Origin: Gammaproteobacteria bacterium
GTDB taxonomy: Bacteria; Pseudomonadota; Gammaproteobacteria; Tenderiales; Tenderiaceae
Length of the DNA stretch: 45,061 nucleotides
Direction of reading: 5' to 3'
Assembly: GCA_021731365.1 (NCBI GenBank)
Contig: JAKFXL010000056.1
Location: 2,289-47,349 of the forward strand
The first letter of the stretch is position 1. Each line of letters opens with the position of its first letter. The position numbers were made by a program, and so were the translations under genes. Positions 27,288 through 36,222 of the stretch are shown here, one piece after another. Below the pieces are notes generated by a model that saw only the letters and a list, made by a program, of their open reading frames with translations, was not told where the DNA came from and did no database searches.

Positions 27288-27309
27288 CAGGGCGACCAAG
27301 GCCGCCCTG
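27288..27309. terminator. Hairpin between converging genes
   Basis: CAGGGCG (27288-27294) pairs with CGCCCTG (27303-27309) around an 8-base loop. It lies between the coiled-coil gene and the oppositely oriented yceI gene. A long T run is lacking, so efficiency is uncertain. Confidence 0.6.
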
Positions 27310-27334
27310 CTACATACTCAAAACAACACTCTGA

Positions 27335-27910
27335 TTATTTACGTTCGGCCTCAACCTCAAAGGTCAACACCATATCGTCGCCTACCGCAGGCAGTGCGTA
27401 TTTAATCCCGAAATCTGAACGTTTAATTTTGGCACTGGCATCAAAACCACAGACATAAGCCCCTTTTTTCATGGGGTGATCACCACAGTTAATACGCTCA
27501 ACCTTAAGGGTTACCGGCTTAGTGGTGCCTGCCAGTGTCAACTCACCCTCAACTGTTGCACTCTTTTTATCGGCAATCACCACTTTAGTGGATTTATAGG
27601 TAATCGTTGGAAACTCGCCCGCGTTCAGGAAATCAGGCGAACGCAGGTGGTCGTCACGCTTGGCAAAGCCGGTATTCACCGATGCTGCATCAATCTTGAT
27701 ATCAACCGTACCGCTGTTTTTGGCCCAATCAATCGTCAACGCACCTTCTGTTTTATCAAAACGACCATGCAGGGTGGAAAATCCCAGATGGCTAATTGCA
27801 AAGTGTGGATAGGTATGGGTAGGGTCAATGGTGTACTGCTCCGCAGCATTCACCAGCACCGGAGCCGAAACAGCACTCATCATTGCCACTGCCAAATAGA
27901 TCTTACGCAT
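27335..27910 (-). CDS. YceI-family periplasmic lipid-binding protein
   Basis: A 191-residue protein with a signal peptide ending VNAAE. The lipocalin-like YceI pattern is complete: YTIDPTHTYPHFAISHLG at the start, FDKTEGALTID, FAKRDDHLRSPDFL, TVEGELTLAGTTKPVTL, and C-terminal KRSDFGIKY. Family members bind polyisoprenoids or quinone-like lipids in the periplasm; the in vivo role is often unknown. The ATG at 27910 follows GAGAGGAA. It lies 39 bp behind a polytopic membrane-protein gene, an arrangement that recalls YceI with its cytochrome b561 neighbour, although that protein is different here. Confidence 0.9.
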   Translation of the reverse strand: MRKIYLAVAMMSAVSAPVLVNAAEQYTIDPTHTYPHFAISHLGFSTLHGRFDKTEGALTIDWAKNSGTVDIKIDAASVNTGFAKRDDHLRSPDFLNAGEFPTITYKSTKVVIADKKSATVEGELTLAGTTKPVTLKVERINCGDHPMKKGAYVCGFDASAKIKRSDFGIKYALPAVGDDMVLTFEVEAERK

Positions 27911-27949
27911 CGTTATTCCTCTCTGTTGAGTTAAAAACAAACACACATA

Positions 27950-28771
27950 TCAAATAGGTGGCGCACCCAGATCACGCCAGGTTAAATACACCGCCACCGC
28001 GGCGGGAACCGACGATACTACTACCCGCACAACCAACTGCACAAACAGTGGCCAAGCCGCAGAGACCGGCAACCGCGCCAACAGCGGCACACACGCCAAC
28101 AGGGCCAATGTATACCAAGGCAGCTTGGAGTAGGCCAGCGCCCCGATTCCCAGCAACGCAATAACAACCACCAGTGGCACAACCATCATCGCCCCTGCCG
28201 CCACCGGCTTGCCAAACAGCTGTAACAGTAACCGCGCGCCCACAGCAGCGGCGATAGCCGACGCCAGCTGTCCATACAGTGCCGTTGCACCCAGCAGCGC
28301 TGTCAGCCCGGTACCCAAGGCCAACGCAAAGATCAGACTATCCGCCTGTACCGGTTTATCCTTCAGCCCCACACTCGCGGCGACCAACCACCCCACGTAT
28401 GCACTGCCTGCTACTGCCAGCAGCCAGACGGGCCATTCGCCAAAACTGTTAATCCTTGGCCATAACAGCCAGACAGTCGCCGCTGCACCGGCCACAAACA
28501 GCAATCCAGGGGCCAAACGCCGCCACCGCACCAGATCAAACAACAACCCCAATACCACGGCACCACAACCAAGCAGTACAATTTTACGGTCTGCCCGTAA
28601 CGGGAAGAGCTGAAGATCGGTAATCAGATAGAGTGCCGCCGCAAAACCAGCCAACGCCGACAATCCCGCCCAATACCAGCCGTGCGGGCGCAAAATAAGC
28701 GCTACTACCAGACTGATAGTGAAAGGGACTACGGCTGACTGTACTAACGGGTTTGTGAGTAGATTGTCCAT
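27950..28771 (-). CDS. Polytopic inner-membrane protein of unknown function
   Basis: About 273 residues with eight or nine hydrophobic helices (for example VPFTISLVVALIL, WLLAVAGSAYVGWLVAA, AAGAMMVVPLVVVIALLG) separated by short loops with few charges. I recognise no catalytic motif, and the His pairs expected for cytochrome b561 are absent. It is probably co-transcribed with yceI just downstream. The start may be the ATG at 28771 or the one at 28780; neither has a strong ribosome site. Confidence 0.7.
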   Translation of the reverse strand: MDNLLTNPLVQSAVVPFTISLVVALILRPHGWYWAGLSALAGFAAALYLITDLQLFPLRADRKIVLLGCGAVVLGLLFDLVRWRRLAPGLLFVAGAAATVWLLWPRINSFGEWPVWLLAVAGSAYVGWLVAASVGLKDKPVQADSLIFALALGTGLTALLGATALYGQLASAIAAAVGARLLLQLFGKPVAAGAMMVVPLVVVIALLGIGALAYSKLPWYTLALLACVPLLARLPVSAAWPLFVQLVVRVVVSSVPAAVAVYLTWRDLGAPPI

Positions 28772-28944
28772 GGGCACCATGTAGAGCAGAATAGCCTTTA
28801 AAAGTTCAAAAAAAGTGGAGCTGACCTACCGCTCCTGACATACACCATACTACACATTCATTTAAGCTTTAGTTAAACACATTAAAAATGCAGGATATAT
28901 ACTCGCCATAAAACCTAACAGACTCAACCTTGGATAATAGACAA

Positions 28945-29916
28945 ATGAACAGAATAAAAACAAATAAAGCACTGATATTAAGCACAGCATGCGCCCTGCT
29001 GCTCGCTGCCTGCGGCGGCGGGAGTGATAGCGGACTCCCCTACACCGGCACCACCACGCCAGCGGCCATCAGCCCAAATAATGGCAACGAGATTGCCACA
29101 CGCGCCTATACCAACGGTGAGGGAGGTGCCTCGCTGGGCAACATCTTCGCCTCTGCAACACCACAAACAACTCAATACCAAGGTGACCGGTTAAACATTA
29201 CTGCAGTAACGCAGCGACTGTTCGGCATTGCTAACAGTGCCACGCTGACCGCCCCACACAGCCCATCCCTCAACCGCGCCGTCACTACGCAGAATGAGAA
29301 CATAGCGGGTAACTGCGGTGGCTCAATGCAGTTTAGTATTCGTATTGACGATGTAAATGGCAATGTCGATGGCAGCTTCATCTTCTCAGGCTACTGTGAA
29401 GATGGCGATACCCTCAATGGTCAGATGAACATAACCAGCAGCATCAACCTCCAAACCAGTACCGCCGGGCTGATGACTATGCGCTTTTCCAATCTCACCA
29501 TCAGCTCAAACAGCGAATCAGCAACCCTTAACGGTACGGTTGCAACCTATCCTGACTCCGATCCCATGGTCATCACCACAAACATGCAGATCAAGGACAA
29601 TAACAGCGGCAAGGTCTATTGGGCCGACAACCATGTCACCTCCATCAACAGCGTGGTATCAGGTGAAGAGCTGTTTATCAGTGGCCGCTTCTACCACCCT
29701 GACTACGGCTATGTGGATCTCACCACCCCTACCCGTTTGTATATAGCCTATGGTGACGAGTGGCCATCCTCTGGCGTCATGATCGCTACCGGGGCCAACA
29801 ACTCAAAAGTTAAACTGACAGCGGTCTCCAACACCACTTACCACTACGAGGTGGATGCCAACGGTGACGGTGTTTATGAAGTGCAACAACTCGAGCTGTT
29901 GTGGGACGACCTGTAA
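28945..29916 (+). CDS. Secreted lipoprotein, unknown function
   Basis: A 323-residue lipoprotein. The signal segment ends in LLAAC followed by GGGSDSG, a flexible Gly/Ser linker after the lipidated Cys. The mature body is rich in Ser, Thr and Asn and reads like beta-sheet (MQFSIRIDDVNGNVDGSFI, YVDLTTPTRLYIAY). A DANGDGVYE loop near the C-terminus resembles calcium-binding DxNxDG loops. Two Cys in the body (NCGG and YCEDGD) could form a disulfide. A TTG at 28930 is an alternative start, but the ATG at 28945 gives a normal signal peptide. No named family is recognised. Confidence 0.75.
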   Translation: MNRIKTNKALILSTACALLLAACGGGSDSGLPYTGTTTPAAISPNNGNEIATRAYTNGEGGASLGNIFASATPQTTQYQGDRLNITAVTQRLFGIANSATLTAPHSPSLNRAVTTQNENIAGNCGGSMQFSIRIDDVNGNVDGSFIFSGYCEDGDTLNGQMNITSSINLQTSTAGLMTMRFSNLTISSNSESATLNGTVATYPDSDPMVITTNMQIKDNNSGKVYWADNHVTSINSVVSGEELFISGRFYHPDYGYVDLTTPTRLYIAYGDEWPSSGVMIATGANNSKVKLTAVSNTTYHYEVDANGDGVYEVQQLELLWDDL

Positions 29917-29928
29917 ACCATCCTTAAC

Positions 29929-29953
29929 AAAAGGGCGCTGAACGCGCCCTTTT
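29929..29953. terminator. Strong bidirectional Rho-independent terminator
   Basis: AAAAGGGCGC pairs with GCGCCCTTTT around a TGAAC loop, a 10-bp stem with A and T runs on either side. It lies between the converging lipoprotein and plsC genes and should stop both. Confidence 0.9.
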
Positions 29954-29958
29954 TCTAC

Positions 29959-30693
29959 CTACTTCCGCTCTACCAGCACTTCCGGCTGCCCCGTAATCTC
30001 AGACATCGCCTGCACCATCCACTGCTCTGCCTGCTCGTTGATCTCGGCCGCCTTAAGGCTCTTGCTGTCGATCACCGGACCGACCTTGACACGAATCACC
30101 CCTGGCCTTTTAAGAAACCCATGACGCGGCCAGAAACTGCCCGCATTGTGGGCAATTGGCAACACAGGATGGCCACTCTTCTCCGCCAGCAGCGCACCGC
30201 CATACCCGAATTTACGCATCGTGCCCGGCGCCATCCGTGTGCCTTCCGGAAAGATGATGAGCCAACGCCCCTCATCAAGACAGAGCTTTCCCAACGCCAC
30301 CAGCTGTTTAAGTGCCTGGCGGCCAGAGGCCCGGTCAATCGCCACCGGCTTGAGCATTGCCAACCCCCAACCAAAAAAGGGCACCCGCAAGAGCTCCCGT
30401 TTTAACACCCAGGTCTGGGGTGGCAGGATCGCCTGCAACGCCAACGTCTCCCAGGTGGAGGCATGTTTACAAAAAACAATGGCGGTCTCCCTGGGCACAT
30501 GCTCCAGCCCCTCAACCTCAAAGCGAAGGTTACAGGTGAGACGCAACCACCAGAGATTAAGTTTGGCCCACTGGCTGATCACCCGGTAGCGGGTGGCAAA
30601 GCTGAAAGGCCAGACCAGTACTGCCAACAGCGCAAACAAAATCGCTGTGACCACCATAAAAAGAAAAAACAGAGACGAACGCAGATAACCCAT
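29959..30693 (-). CDS. plsC: 1-acyl-sn-glycerol-3-phosphate acyltransferase (PlsC family)
   Basis: The 244-residue membrane-bound enzyme would acylate lysophosphatidic acid to phosphatidic acid in phospholipid synthesis. An N-terminal membrane helix (about 7-30) precedes the acyltransferase domain. The catalytic block is HASTWE at 77-82, i.e. HX4E rather than the textbook HX4D. The substrate motif FPEGTR is at 148-153, followed by VLPIAHNAG. It ends the glyQ-glyS-gmhB-plsC run, 89 bp after gmhB. Confidence 0.88.
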   Translation of the reverse strand: MGYLRSSLFFLFMVVTAILFALLAVLVWPFSFATRYRVISQWAKLNLWWLRLTCNLRFEVEGLEHVPRETAIVFCKHASTWETLALQAILPPQTWVLKRELLRVPFFGWGLAMLKPVAIDRASGRQALKQLVALGKLCLDEGRWLIIFPEGTRMAPGTMRKFGYGGALLAEKSGHPVLPIAHNAGSFWPRHGFLKRPGVIRVKVGPVIDSKSLKAAEINEQAEQWMVQAMSEITGQPEVLVERK

Positions 30694-30782
30694 CTAAACC
30701 TATTCCTTGAACCCTATGCCACAGCACCAGCAACCACTACACGCAACCCGGACGACAATGGGCGCATCGATAAGGCATGCAG

Positions 30783-31325
30783 TTACTGAGCCTCCTGCAG
30801 CAACATATTCACCACTGCCGCCAGATCGTCATACACCTCCAGCCCCGCACGGCTGCCTATCGTCGCCAGGGTCCGCATCCCTTTACCGGTACGCACCAGA
30901 ATGGGACGGGCACCCACCGCCTCCGCCGCTTGCAGGTCACGCAGGGAGTCACCCACCACCGGCACATTGGTCAGACTGACCCGCAGCCGCGTACCAATCT
31001 CACGCATCATGCCCGCCTTCGGCTTGCGGCACTCGCAGCCATCATCCGGTCCATGAGGACAGAAAAAGACCGCTTCGATAGCGCCACCCGCCTCGTTCAC
31101 CAGCTGGTGCATTTTGTCGTGCATGCTCATCAATGTATCAATACCAAACATGTCACGAGCAATGCCGGACTGGTTGGTGGCCACCACCACGCGATAGTCG
31201 TTCATGGTAAGTCGAGCGATGGCGTCGATGCTGCCGGGCAGTGGAATCCACTCATCAACAGACTTGATGAACGCATCGGAATCTTCGTTGATGACACCAT
31301 CACGGTCGAGAATAATCAGTTTCAT
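30783..31325 (-). CDS. gmhB: D-glycero-D-manno-heptose-1,7-bisphosphate 7-phosphatase GmhB
   Basis: The 180-residue HAD phosphatase removes the C7 phosphate in ADP-heptose synthesis for the LPS inner core. The nucleophile motif is LDRDGVIN (Asp7, Asp9). The family zinc knuckle is formed by Cys89, His91, Cys97 and Cys99 (FFCPHGPDDGCEC), and the Lys motif is CRKPKAGM, with GDSLRDL carrying the last acidic pair. Length is as expected. Its start lies 3 bp after the glyS stop, so it is translated from the glyQS transcript. Confidence 0.93.
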   Translation of the reverse strand: MKLIILDRDGVINEDSDAFIKSVDEWIPLPGSIDAIARLTMNDYRVVVATNQSGIARDMFGIDTLMSMHDKMHQLVNEAGGAIEAVFFCPHGPDDGCECRKPKAGMMREIGTRLRVSLTNVPVVGDSLRDLQAAEAVGARPILVRTGKGMRTLATIGSRAGLEVYDDLAAVVNMLLQEAQ

Positions 31326-31328
31326 TGG

Positions 31329-33413
31329 TTATCCTTGCAGCCGTGAGACGTCGGCGATCTGCATGAAGAGATTGCGCAACTGGTTGAGCAGGGCAAGACG
31401 ATTGAGTTTCACTTGTTCATCATCGGCCATCACCATCACCTGGTCGAAGAAGGCATCAACCGGCTCACGCAGTGCCGCCATCTGTTGCAGTGCGCTGGCG
31501 TAGTCGAGCTGTTCCAGTGCTGGCCTCACCGCCAAGGCCACTGCATTGATACGTTCGGCCAACGTCTTTTCCGCTACATCCTGCAACAGCGCCGCGTTGA
31601 TAGCCGCAGGAATCTGTATGCCACCCTCTTGTGCCTGACGCAGGATGTTGGAGGCGCGTTTATTCGCAGCGGCCAATGACGTTGCCTCACTCAAACTGCG
31701 GAAGGCATTGACGGCACGCACGCGTTGATCAAAGTCGTAAGGGCGTGTAGCGCGTACTGCTGACACCGCTTCAAAGATATCAACCGATATTCCGGCATCG
31801 GTGTAATAGACACGCAGACGTTCCATCATAAAGTCGAACAGCTGGCCATCAACATGAGCGGAGAACTCACGACCGCTGACACGGTAGTGAGTAATGCTCT
31901 CATCAATCAACACCGTTAGATCAAGTGGCAACTGCTGTTCAATGATGCTGCGCAACACACCCAGTGCGGCACGGCGTAGCGCAAACGGATCTTTTGAACC
32001 GGTAGGCAGCTGACCAATACCAAAGATACCGACGAGTGTATCGAGTTTGTCGGCAATCGCCACCGCCTGACCAATCACACCCTTGGGTAGCTCATCACCG
32101 GCAAAACGTGGCATGTACTGTTCATCCATGGCGTTGGCCACCGCTTCGTGCTCACCATCATGCTGCGCGTAGTAGCGCCCCATGATGCCTTGCAACTCAG
32201 GGAACTCGCCCACCATGTGGGTCATCAAATCACACTTGGCGAGCTGTCCGGCACGGATGCCATCCACTTTTTTACCGCCCAGCTGCTCGGCGATAAAACC
32301 GGCCAGTGCGGCGATGCGTTCTGACTTATCAAACACGGTACCGAGCTGCTGCTGGAAGACGACGTTTTTCAATACTTCACGTTGTGATTCAAGCTTGCTC
32401 TTACGGTCCTGATTCCAGAAAAATTCGGCATCGGTGAGACGTGGACGAATCACCCGTTCGTTACCCCCCCGTACCGCCGACACATCTTTACTCTCGATGT
32501 TGCTGACGGTGATGAAGTTGGGCATCAGCTTGCCGTGGTTATCAACCACGTGAAAATATTTCTGGTGCCCCTTCATCGCCGAGATCAACGCCTCGGCAGG
32601 CACGGCGAGAAAACGCTCTTCAAACGAACCGGCAATCGCCATGGGCCATTCGATCATGCCGGTCACTTCATCGAGCAGCGCATCATCAATCACCGCCGTG
32701 CCGCCCAGCTTGACGGCGGCGGCCTGCACCTGACCACGAATCGCTTCACGGCGATCACCAAAGCTGGCCACAACACGCCCCTCGGTCTGAAGCAGCGGCG
32801 CATACGCGGCTGGCTCTGTTATATAAAGTTTGGCGGGGTGATGGAAGCGGTGGCCGCGTGTCTCACGGCCAGACTTCACCGCCAGGATTTCCGCATCAAT
32901 CACTTCGTTACCCAACAGCAGTACCAGCCAGTGCACCGGACGGACAAACTCAGCGCTAAGATCGCCCCAACGCATCCGCTTTGGAATCGGCAGTGTATCG
33001 AGTGACTGCTGCACAATGGCAGGGATCAACGCCTGAGTGGGTTTACCTTTCTCCATGCCGCGATAGACCAGCCAGCTGCCCTTGTCGGTTTCGAATCGTT
33101 CCAGCAGATCCATGGTGACACCACACGACGCGGCAAAACCGAGCGCCGCCTTGGTGGGACCATCAGGACCAAAGGCGGCCTGAAGTGCGGGACCACGCCG
33201 CTCAGTGGCCTTGTCAGGCTGGGCAATGGCGAGGGCCTCTATCCAGACCGCCAGACGCCGCGGCGCGGCGTAGCTGTGAACCGTGCCGTGGGGCAGTCCG
33301 GCCTTAGCAAAGCCTTCAACGATGCCGTTGGTAAATGCCTCTGAAAGTTTTTTCAACGCCTTGGGCGGCAACTCTTCCGTTCCCAGCTCGACCAGAAAAT
33401 CGCGGGTAGTCAT
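31329..33413 (-). CDS. glyS: Glycine-tRNA ligase beta subunit
   Basis: The 694-residue subunit carries the tRNA-binding body of the alpha2-beta2 glycyl-tRNA synthetase. It starts TTRDFLVELGTEELPPKAL, the family signature, and contains KPTQALIPAIVQQ, MRWG and FVRPVHWLVLL in order. An HD-like region follows (KCDLMTHMVGEFPELQG, then YYAQHDGEHEAVA). A C-terminal anticodon-binding domain includes RPALEQLDYASALQ and VMVMADDEQVKLNRLALL. The ATG follows the glyQ stop with no gap, so the two subunits are made in step. Confidence 0.97.
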   Translation of the reverse strand: MTTRDFLVELGTEELPPKALKKLSEAFTNGIVEGFAKAGLPHGTVHSYAAPRRLAVWIEALAIAQPDKATERRGPALQAAFGPDGPTKAALGFAASCGVTMDLLERFETDKGSWLVYRGMEKGKPTQALIPAIVQQSLDTLPIPKRMRWGDLSAEFVRPVHWLVLLLGNEVIDAEILAVKSGRETRGHRFHHPAKLYITEPAAYAPLLQTEGRVVASFGDRREAIRGQVQAAAVKLGGTAVIDDALLDEVTGMIEWPMAIAGSFEERFLAVPAEALISAMKGHQKYFHVVDNHGKLMPNFITVSNIESKDVSAVRGGNERVIRPRLTDAEFFWNQDRKSKLESQREVLKNVVFQQQLGTVFDKSERIAALAGFIAEQLGGKKVDGIRAGQLAKCDLMTHMVGEFPELQGIMGRYYAQHDGEHEAVANAMDEQYMPRFAGDELPKGVIGQAVAIADKLDTLVGIFGIGQLPTGSKDPFALRRAALGVLRSIIEQQLPLDLTVLIDESITHYRVSGREFSAHVDGQLFDFMMERLRVYYTDAGISVDIFEAVSAVRATRPYDFDQRVRAVNAFRSLSEATSLAAANKRASNILRQAQEGGIQIPAAINAALLQDVAEKTLAERINAVALAVRPALEQLDYASALQQMAALREPVDAFFDQVMVMADDEQVKLNRLALLNQLRNLFMQIADVSRLQG

Positions 33414-34379
33414 TTAGTTTTTCTCCCCTTTCAAATTGCTTTTCAACATGGGGAAGCCCAGCGCTTCACGACGGGCGTAATAGACCTCGGCCACGGCACG
33501 GGCCAGCACCCGCACACGGCCGATAAAACGGGCACGTTCAGTCACGGAGATGGCACGGCGGGCATCGAGCATATTGAAGGTGTGTGACGCCTTCATCATC
33601 TGTTCGTAGGCGGGCAGTGGCAGCCCTAGCTCAATCAGTTTGCTGCTCTCTTTTTCGCAGGCATCGAACCACTGGAACAGCGCATCGACGTTGGCGTGTT
33701 CGAAGTTGTAAGCGGACTGCTCCACCTCGTTCTGGTGGAAGACATCGCCGTAGGTGACATCGCCGCCATCGCCATCAGCAGGACCACGGGTCCAGATCAG
33801 GTCATAGACGCTGTCCACACCCTGAATGTACATCGCCAGCCGTTCAAGGCCGTAGGTGATCTCACCGGTGACAGGTTTGCAGTCGAGGCCGCCCACCTGC
33901 TGGAAGTAGGTGAACTGCGTCACCTCCATGCCATTGAGCCACACCTCCCAGCCGAGACCCCAGGCGCCGAGTGTGGGTGACTCCCAGTTGTCTTCAACAA
34001 AGCGGATGTCGTGCACCAATGGATCGAAACCGAGCAGCTTCAGCGAACCGAGATACAACTCCTGAATATCCAGCGGTGAGGGTTTGAGCACGACCTGGAA
34101 CTGATAATAGTGTTGCAGACGGTTGGGGTTTTCACCGTAGCGGCCATCGGTAGGACGACGCGACGGCTGCACATAGGCGGCACGCCAAGGCTCAGGCCCC
34201 ATGGCGCGCAGGAAGGTGGCGGTGTGAAAAGTACCGGCGCCCACTTCCATGTCGTAAGGCTGTAATACCACACACCCCTGTTCGGCCCAGTAACTTTGCA
34301 GGGCCATGATCAGCCCCTGAAAGGTGGAAATATCGTACTCGGCAGCAACGCTGCGCGGACTGTTGGTCACCACAATCAC
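33414..34379 (-). CDS. glyQ: Glycine-tRNA ligase alpha subunit
   Basis: The catalytic class II subunit, up to 321 residues. It contains [56 protein letters not shown] and [18 protein letters not shown]-type motifs in order, all typical of GlyQ. The reading frame opens with GTG codons at 34379, 34373 and 34370. An AAGGGG sequence suits the second or third of these better than the first, so the true N-terminus may be two or three residues shorter. It is the first gene of glyQ-glyS-gmhB-plsC. Confidence 0.97.
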   Translation of the reverse strand: MIVVTNSPRSVAAEYDISTFQGLIMALQSYWAEQGCVVLQPYDMEVGAGTFHTATFLRAMGPEPWRAAYVQPSRRPTDGRYGENPNRLQHYYQFQVVLKPSPLDIQELYLGSLKLLGFDPLVHDIRFVEDNWESPTLGAWGLGWEVWLNGMEVTQFTYFQQVGGLDCKPVTGEITYGLERLAMYIQGVDSVYDLIWTRGPADGDGGDVTYGDVFHQNEVEQSAYNFEHANVDALFQWFDACEKESSKLIELGLPLPAYEQMMKASHTFNMLDARRAISVTERARFIGRVRVLARAVAEVYYARREALGFPMLKSNLKGEKN

Positions 34380-34450
34380 CCCTTAAGAGACACTCGTCTG
34401 TGCAAAAGGAGGGGATTATACCCTCTGCCCGACGTTGGTGGCAGCCGCGC

Positions 34451-35398
34451 TTAGCGCAGCATCAGCCCGAGATTAAGCGACAGCGACTCCCAGTTCACCT
34501 CATTCAGGCGTGTACTACCCACATCACCGTCCGAAAAGTAGGTGATATCTACGCCATGATCAGTAGTCCAATTGCCATAGTCGATCCCCACCAGCCACGA
34601 TAGATGCCGACTCAATGGCGACGTGACTTTAAAGGCAACCGTTACACCTTGGCCATCCGCGCTGTGTTCGTAGCTTTTAGGGTGGGCAAAATCAGTCCGC
34701 AGATTCCAGTCGGCCACCGCGTCGTAACGCACCATATGGTATTTCACATCCAGCACCAGCTTTAACCCGCTGGCCAACGACTCATTCACAAAACTCATCC
34801 CGCCCCACGCCCCGCGCCACTCAGTGTCATAACTGGAGTTCAGCCCCGCAAAAGGCCCAAGTGACGGCGGATCGTTATAGGGGTCCATGGTTTGATTACC
34901 GTTAAACATCGTCAGCTCCTGGCGGTGCATCGAATAACCGGCCATGGGCATCAGATATCCCCGATAACCACGGGAAGCCGGGGCTTCCAACCGATAACCT
35001 ACTCCGATACCGGCATCGGCAACACGCCCCCCGGCCCCGTTATTGGAACGGGAAAACTCCGCCTGACGGTTATCCAACAAGTAGTCAGAGTCCTGGTTGG
35101 CACCCGAATCGATATCACCGTATCCCCCGCTCCCAAACAGGTGGAGTGCGCCACTGCTCAGATCCAGCTTGAGCTTGGTCTGCCGCGTCACCAAGTTGTT
35201 CCAGGTCAATTCAGAGAGAATGTTTGGGCTCTGGCCGTTGCCCTGGCCCGCAATGGTCCAGTCCAATCTGTCAACACGATACCCACGCTCCGCCGTCAAC
35301 TCGAACCCCAGCCCGGCATCACCCGGCTCAGCTACCGCCCCCTGACAAACGCCTGTGCCTACCAATAAAATCACCACCCATCGCCTGTTACTCATCAT
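34451..35398 (-). CDS. Outer-membrane beta-barrel protein, omptin/Protochlamydia-OMP-like
   Basis: A 315-residue protein with a signal peptide ending GAVAE. Amphipathic strands follow, including RVDRLDWTIAG, NILSELTWNNL, NQDSDYLLDNRQ and the C-terminal NEVNWESLSLNLGLMLR. The phrases LSELTW, DSDY and NLRTDFAHPKSYEH recall the family of Protochlamydia-type outer-membrane proteins distantly related to omptins. No omptin catalytic residues were assigned, so protease activity should not be assumed. The start is one of two adjacent ATGs (35398, 35395); GGGAAAAG upstream fits the second better. Confidence 0.7.
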   Translation of the reverse strand: MMSNRRWVVILLVGTGVCQGAVAEPGDAGLGFELTAERGYRVDRLDWTIAGQGNGQSPNILSELTWNNLVTRQTKLKLDLSSGALHLFGSGGYGDIDSGANQDSDYLLDNRQAEFSRSNNGAGGRVADAGIGVGYRLEAPASRGYRGYLMPMAGYSMHRQELTMFNGNQTMDPYNDPPSLGPFAGLNSSYDTEWRGAWGGMSFVNESLASGLKLVLDVKYHMVRYDAVADWNLRTDFAHPKSYEHSADGQGVTVAFKVTSPLSRHLSWLVGIDYGNWTTDHGVDITYFSDGDVGSTRLNEVNWESLSLNLGLMLR

Positions 35399-35536
35399 CT
35401 TTTCCCATGTACACCCGCCATTATCGCCCAGACCAAGTCATTCCCGATCTTTTACCCATAAATTCAAAACACTATTCAAGAGAGACTACATTACAGCCGA
35501 TTTACCCTATGTAAAGTGCAAAATAGGGACGCCGCC

Positions 35537-36148
35537 ATGAACCATATCGTCACTGAGAGCCACATCGTCACAGAGCCGACTGCTACCGCCCAATGGCAAC
35601 ACCTGGTGCACGAGGCTGAAACGCGAGCACACCGCACCCTCGGCGAGACTCTGGAGAGCTATCTTGTCTTCACACTCATGCGTTTCACCCAGCGCCCCCA
35701 GCTGCTGGAAGGCATTATGGCCCTGGAATTTCTCAACAGCCTCCATACACAAGGCACCCAGCGCCACAACAATCTACGGGATGTGGGCGACCAGTGCCTG
35801 CTGTTTGCCGGCCTGTTCCCCCAAAATGCCCGCCGTCGCCTGGTCCGGATTGGCTATTTTGTCAGTCTCGGACGCAGCGCCTACCAGCAAATTCACGATA
35901 ATCAACGACATACTACCGCCAAGCTCTACGGTCAGCTAGCCTCAGATTTTATTGCCATGATGGATGTCCTACTGGCCATACGCAGTATCAACCCTGCCAA
36001 TGTCGTACTGTCACCGCTGGAAGCCTTTGAATTATGGGAAGATACCGGCAGTCAGCAGGCCCGCGCCTCGCTGGCACAACGGACAACGGCAGCGCCCATC
36101 GCCAGCCGCCACCCCCTTAAACACGACGCCCGCCCCCGCCACCATTAA
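35537..36148 (+). CDS. Hypothetical cytoplasmic protein
   Basis: A 203-residue helical protein without signal or membrane segment. The central part (ESYLVFTLMRFTQRPQLLEG, DVGDQCLLFAGLFPQNARRR, YFVSLGRSAYQQI) looks like a compact alpha-helical domain that I believe is conserved in other gammaproteobacteria. I cannot name it. The ATG at 35537 is used, with AGGGAC about ten bases upstream; a GTG at 35516 is in frame. It ends at a strong hairpin, so it forms its own transcription unit. Confidence 0.7.
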   Translation: MNHIVTESHIVTEPTATAQWQHLVHEAETRAHRTLGETLESYLVFTLMRFTQRPQLLEGIMALEFLNSLHTQGTQRHNNLRDVGDQCLLFAGLFPQNARRRLVRIGYFVSLGRSAYQQIHDNQRHTTAKLYGQLASDFIAMMDVLLAIRSINPANVVLSPLEAFELWEDTGSQQARASLAQRTTAAPIASRHPLKHDARPRHH

Positions 36149-36162
36149 GTAACTCGCCGTCC

Positions 36163-36191
36163 GGCGGCCAAATTTGGTATATTTGGCCGCC
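36163..36191 (+). terminator. Hairpin terminator after the hypothetical gene
   Basis: GGCGGCCAAAT (36163-36173) pairs perfectly with ATTTGGCCGCC (36181-36191) around a 7-base loop, followed by TTT. The 11-bp stem lies 15 bp after the stop codon and 32 bp before the next gene. Confidence 0.8.
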
Positions 36192-36222
36192 TTTCCAACT
36201 CAAGTAGTCAGCAACCTCCCCC

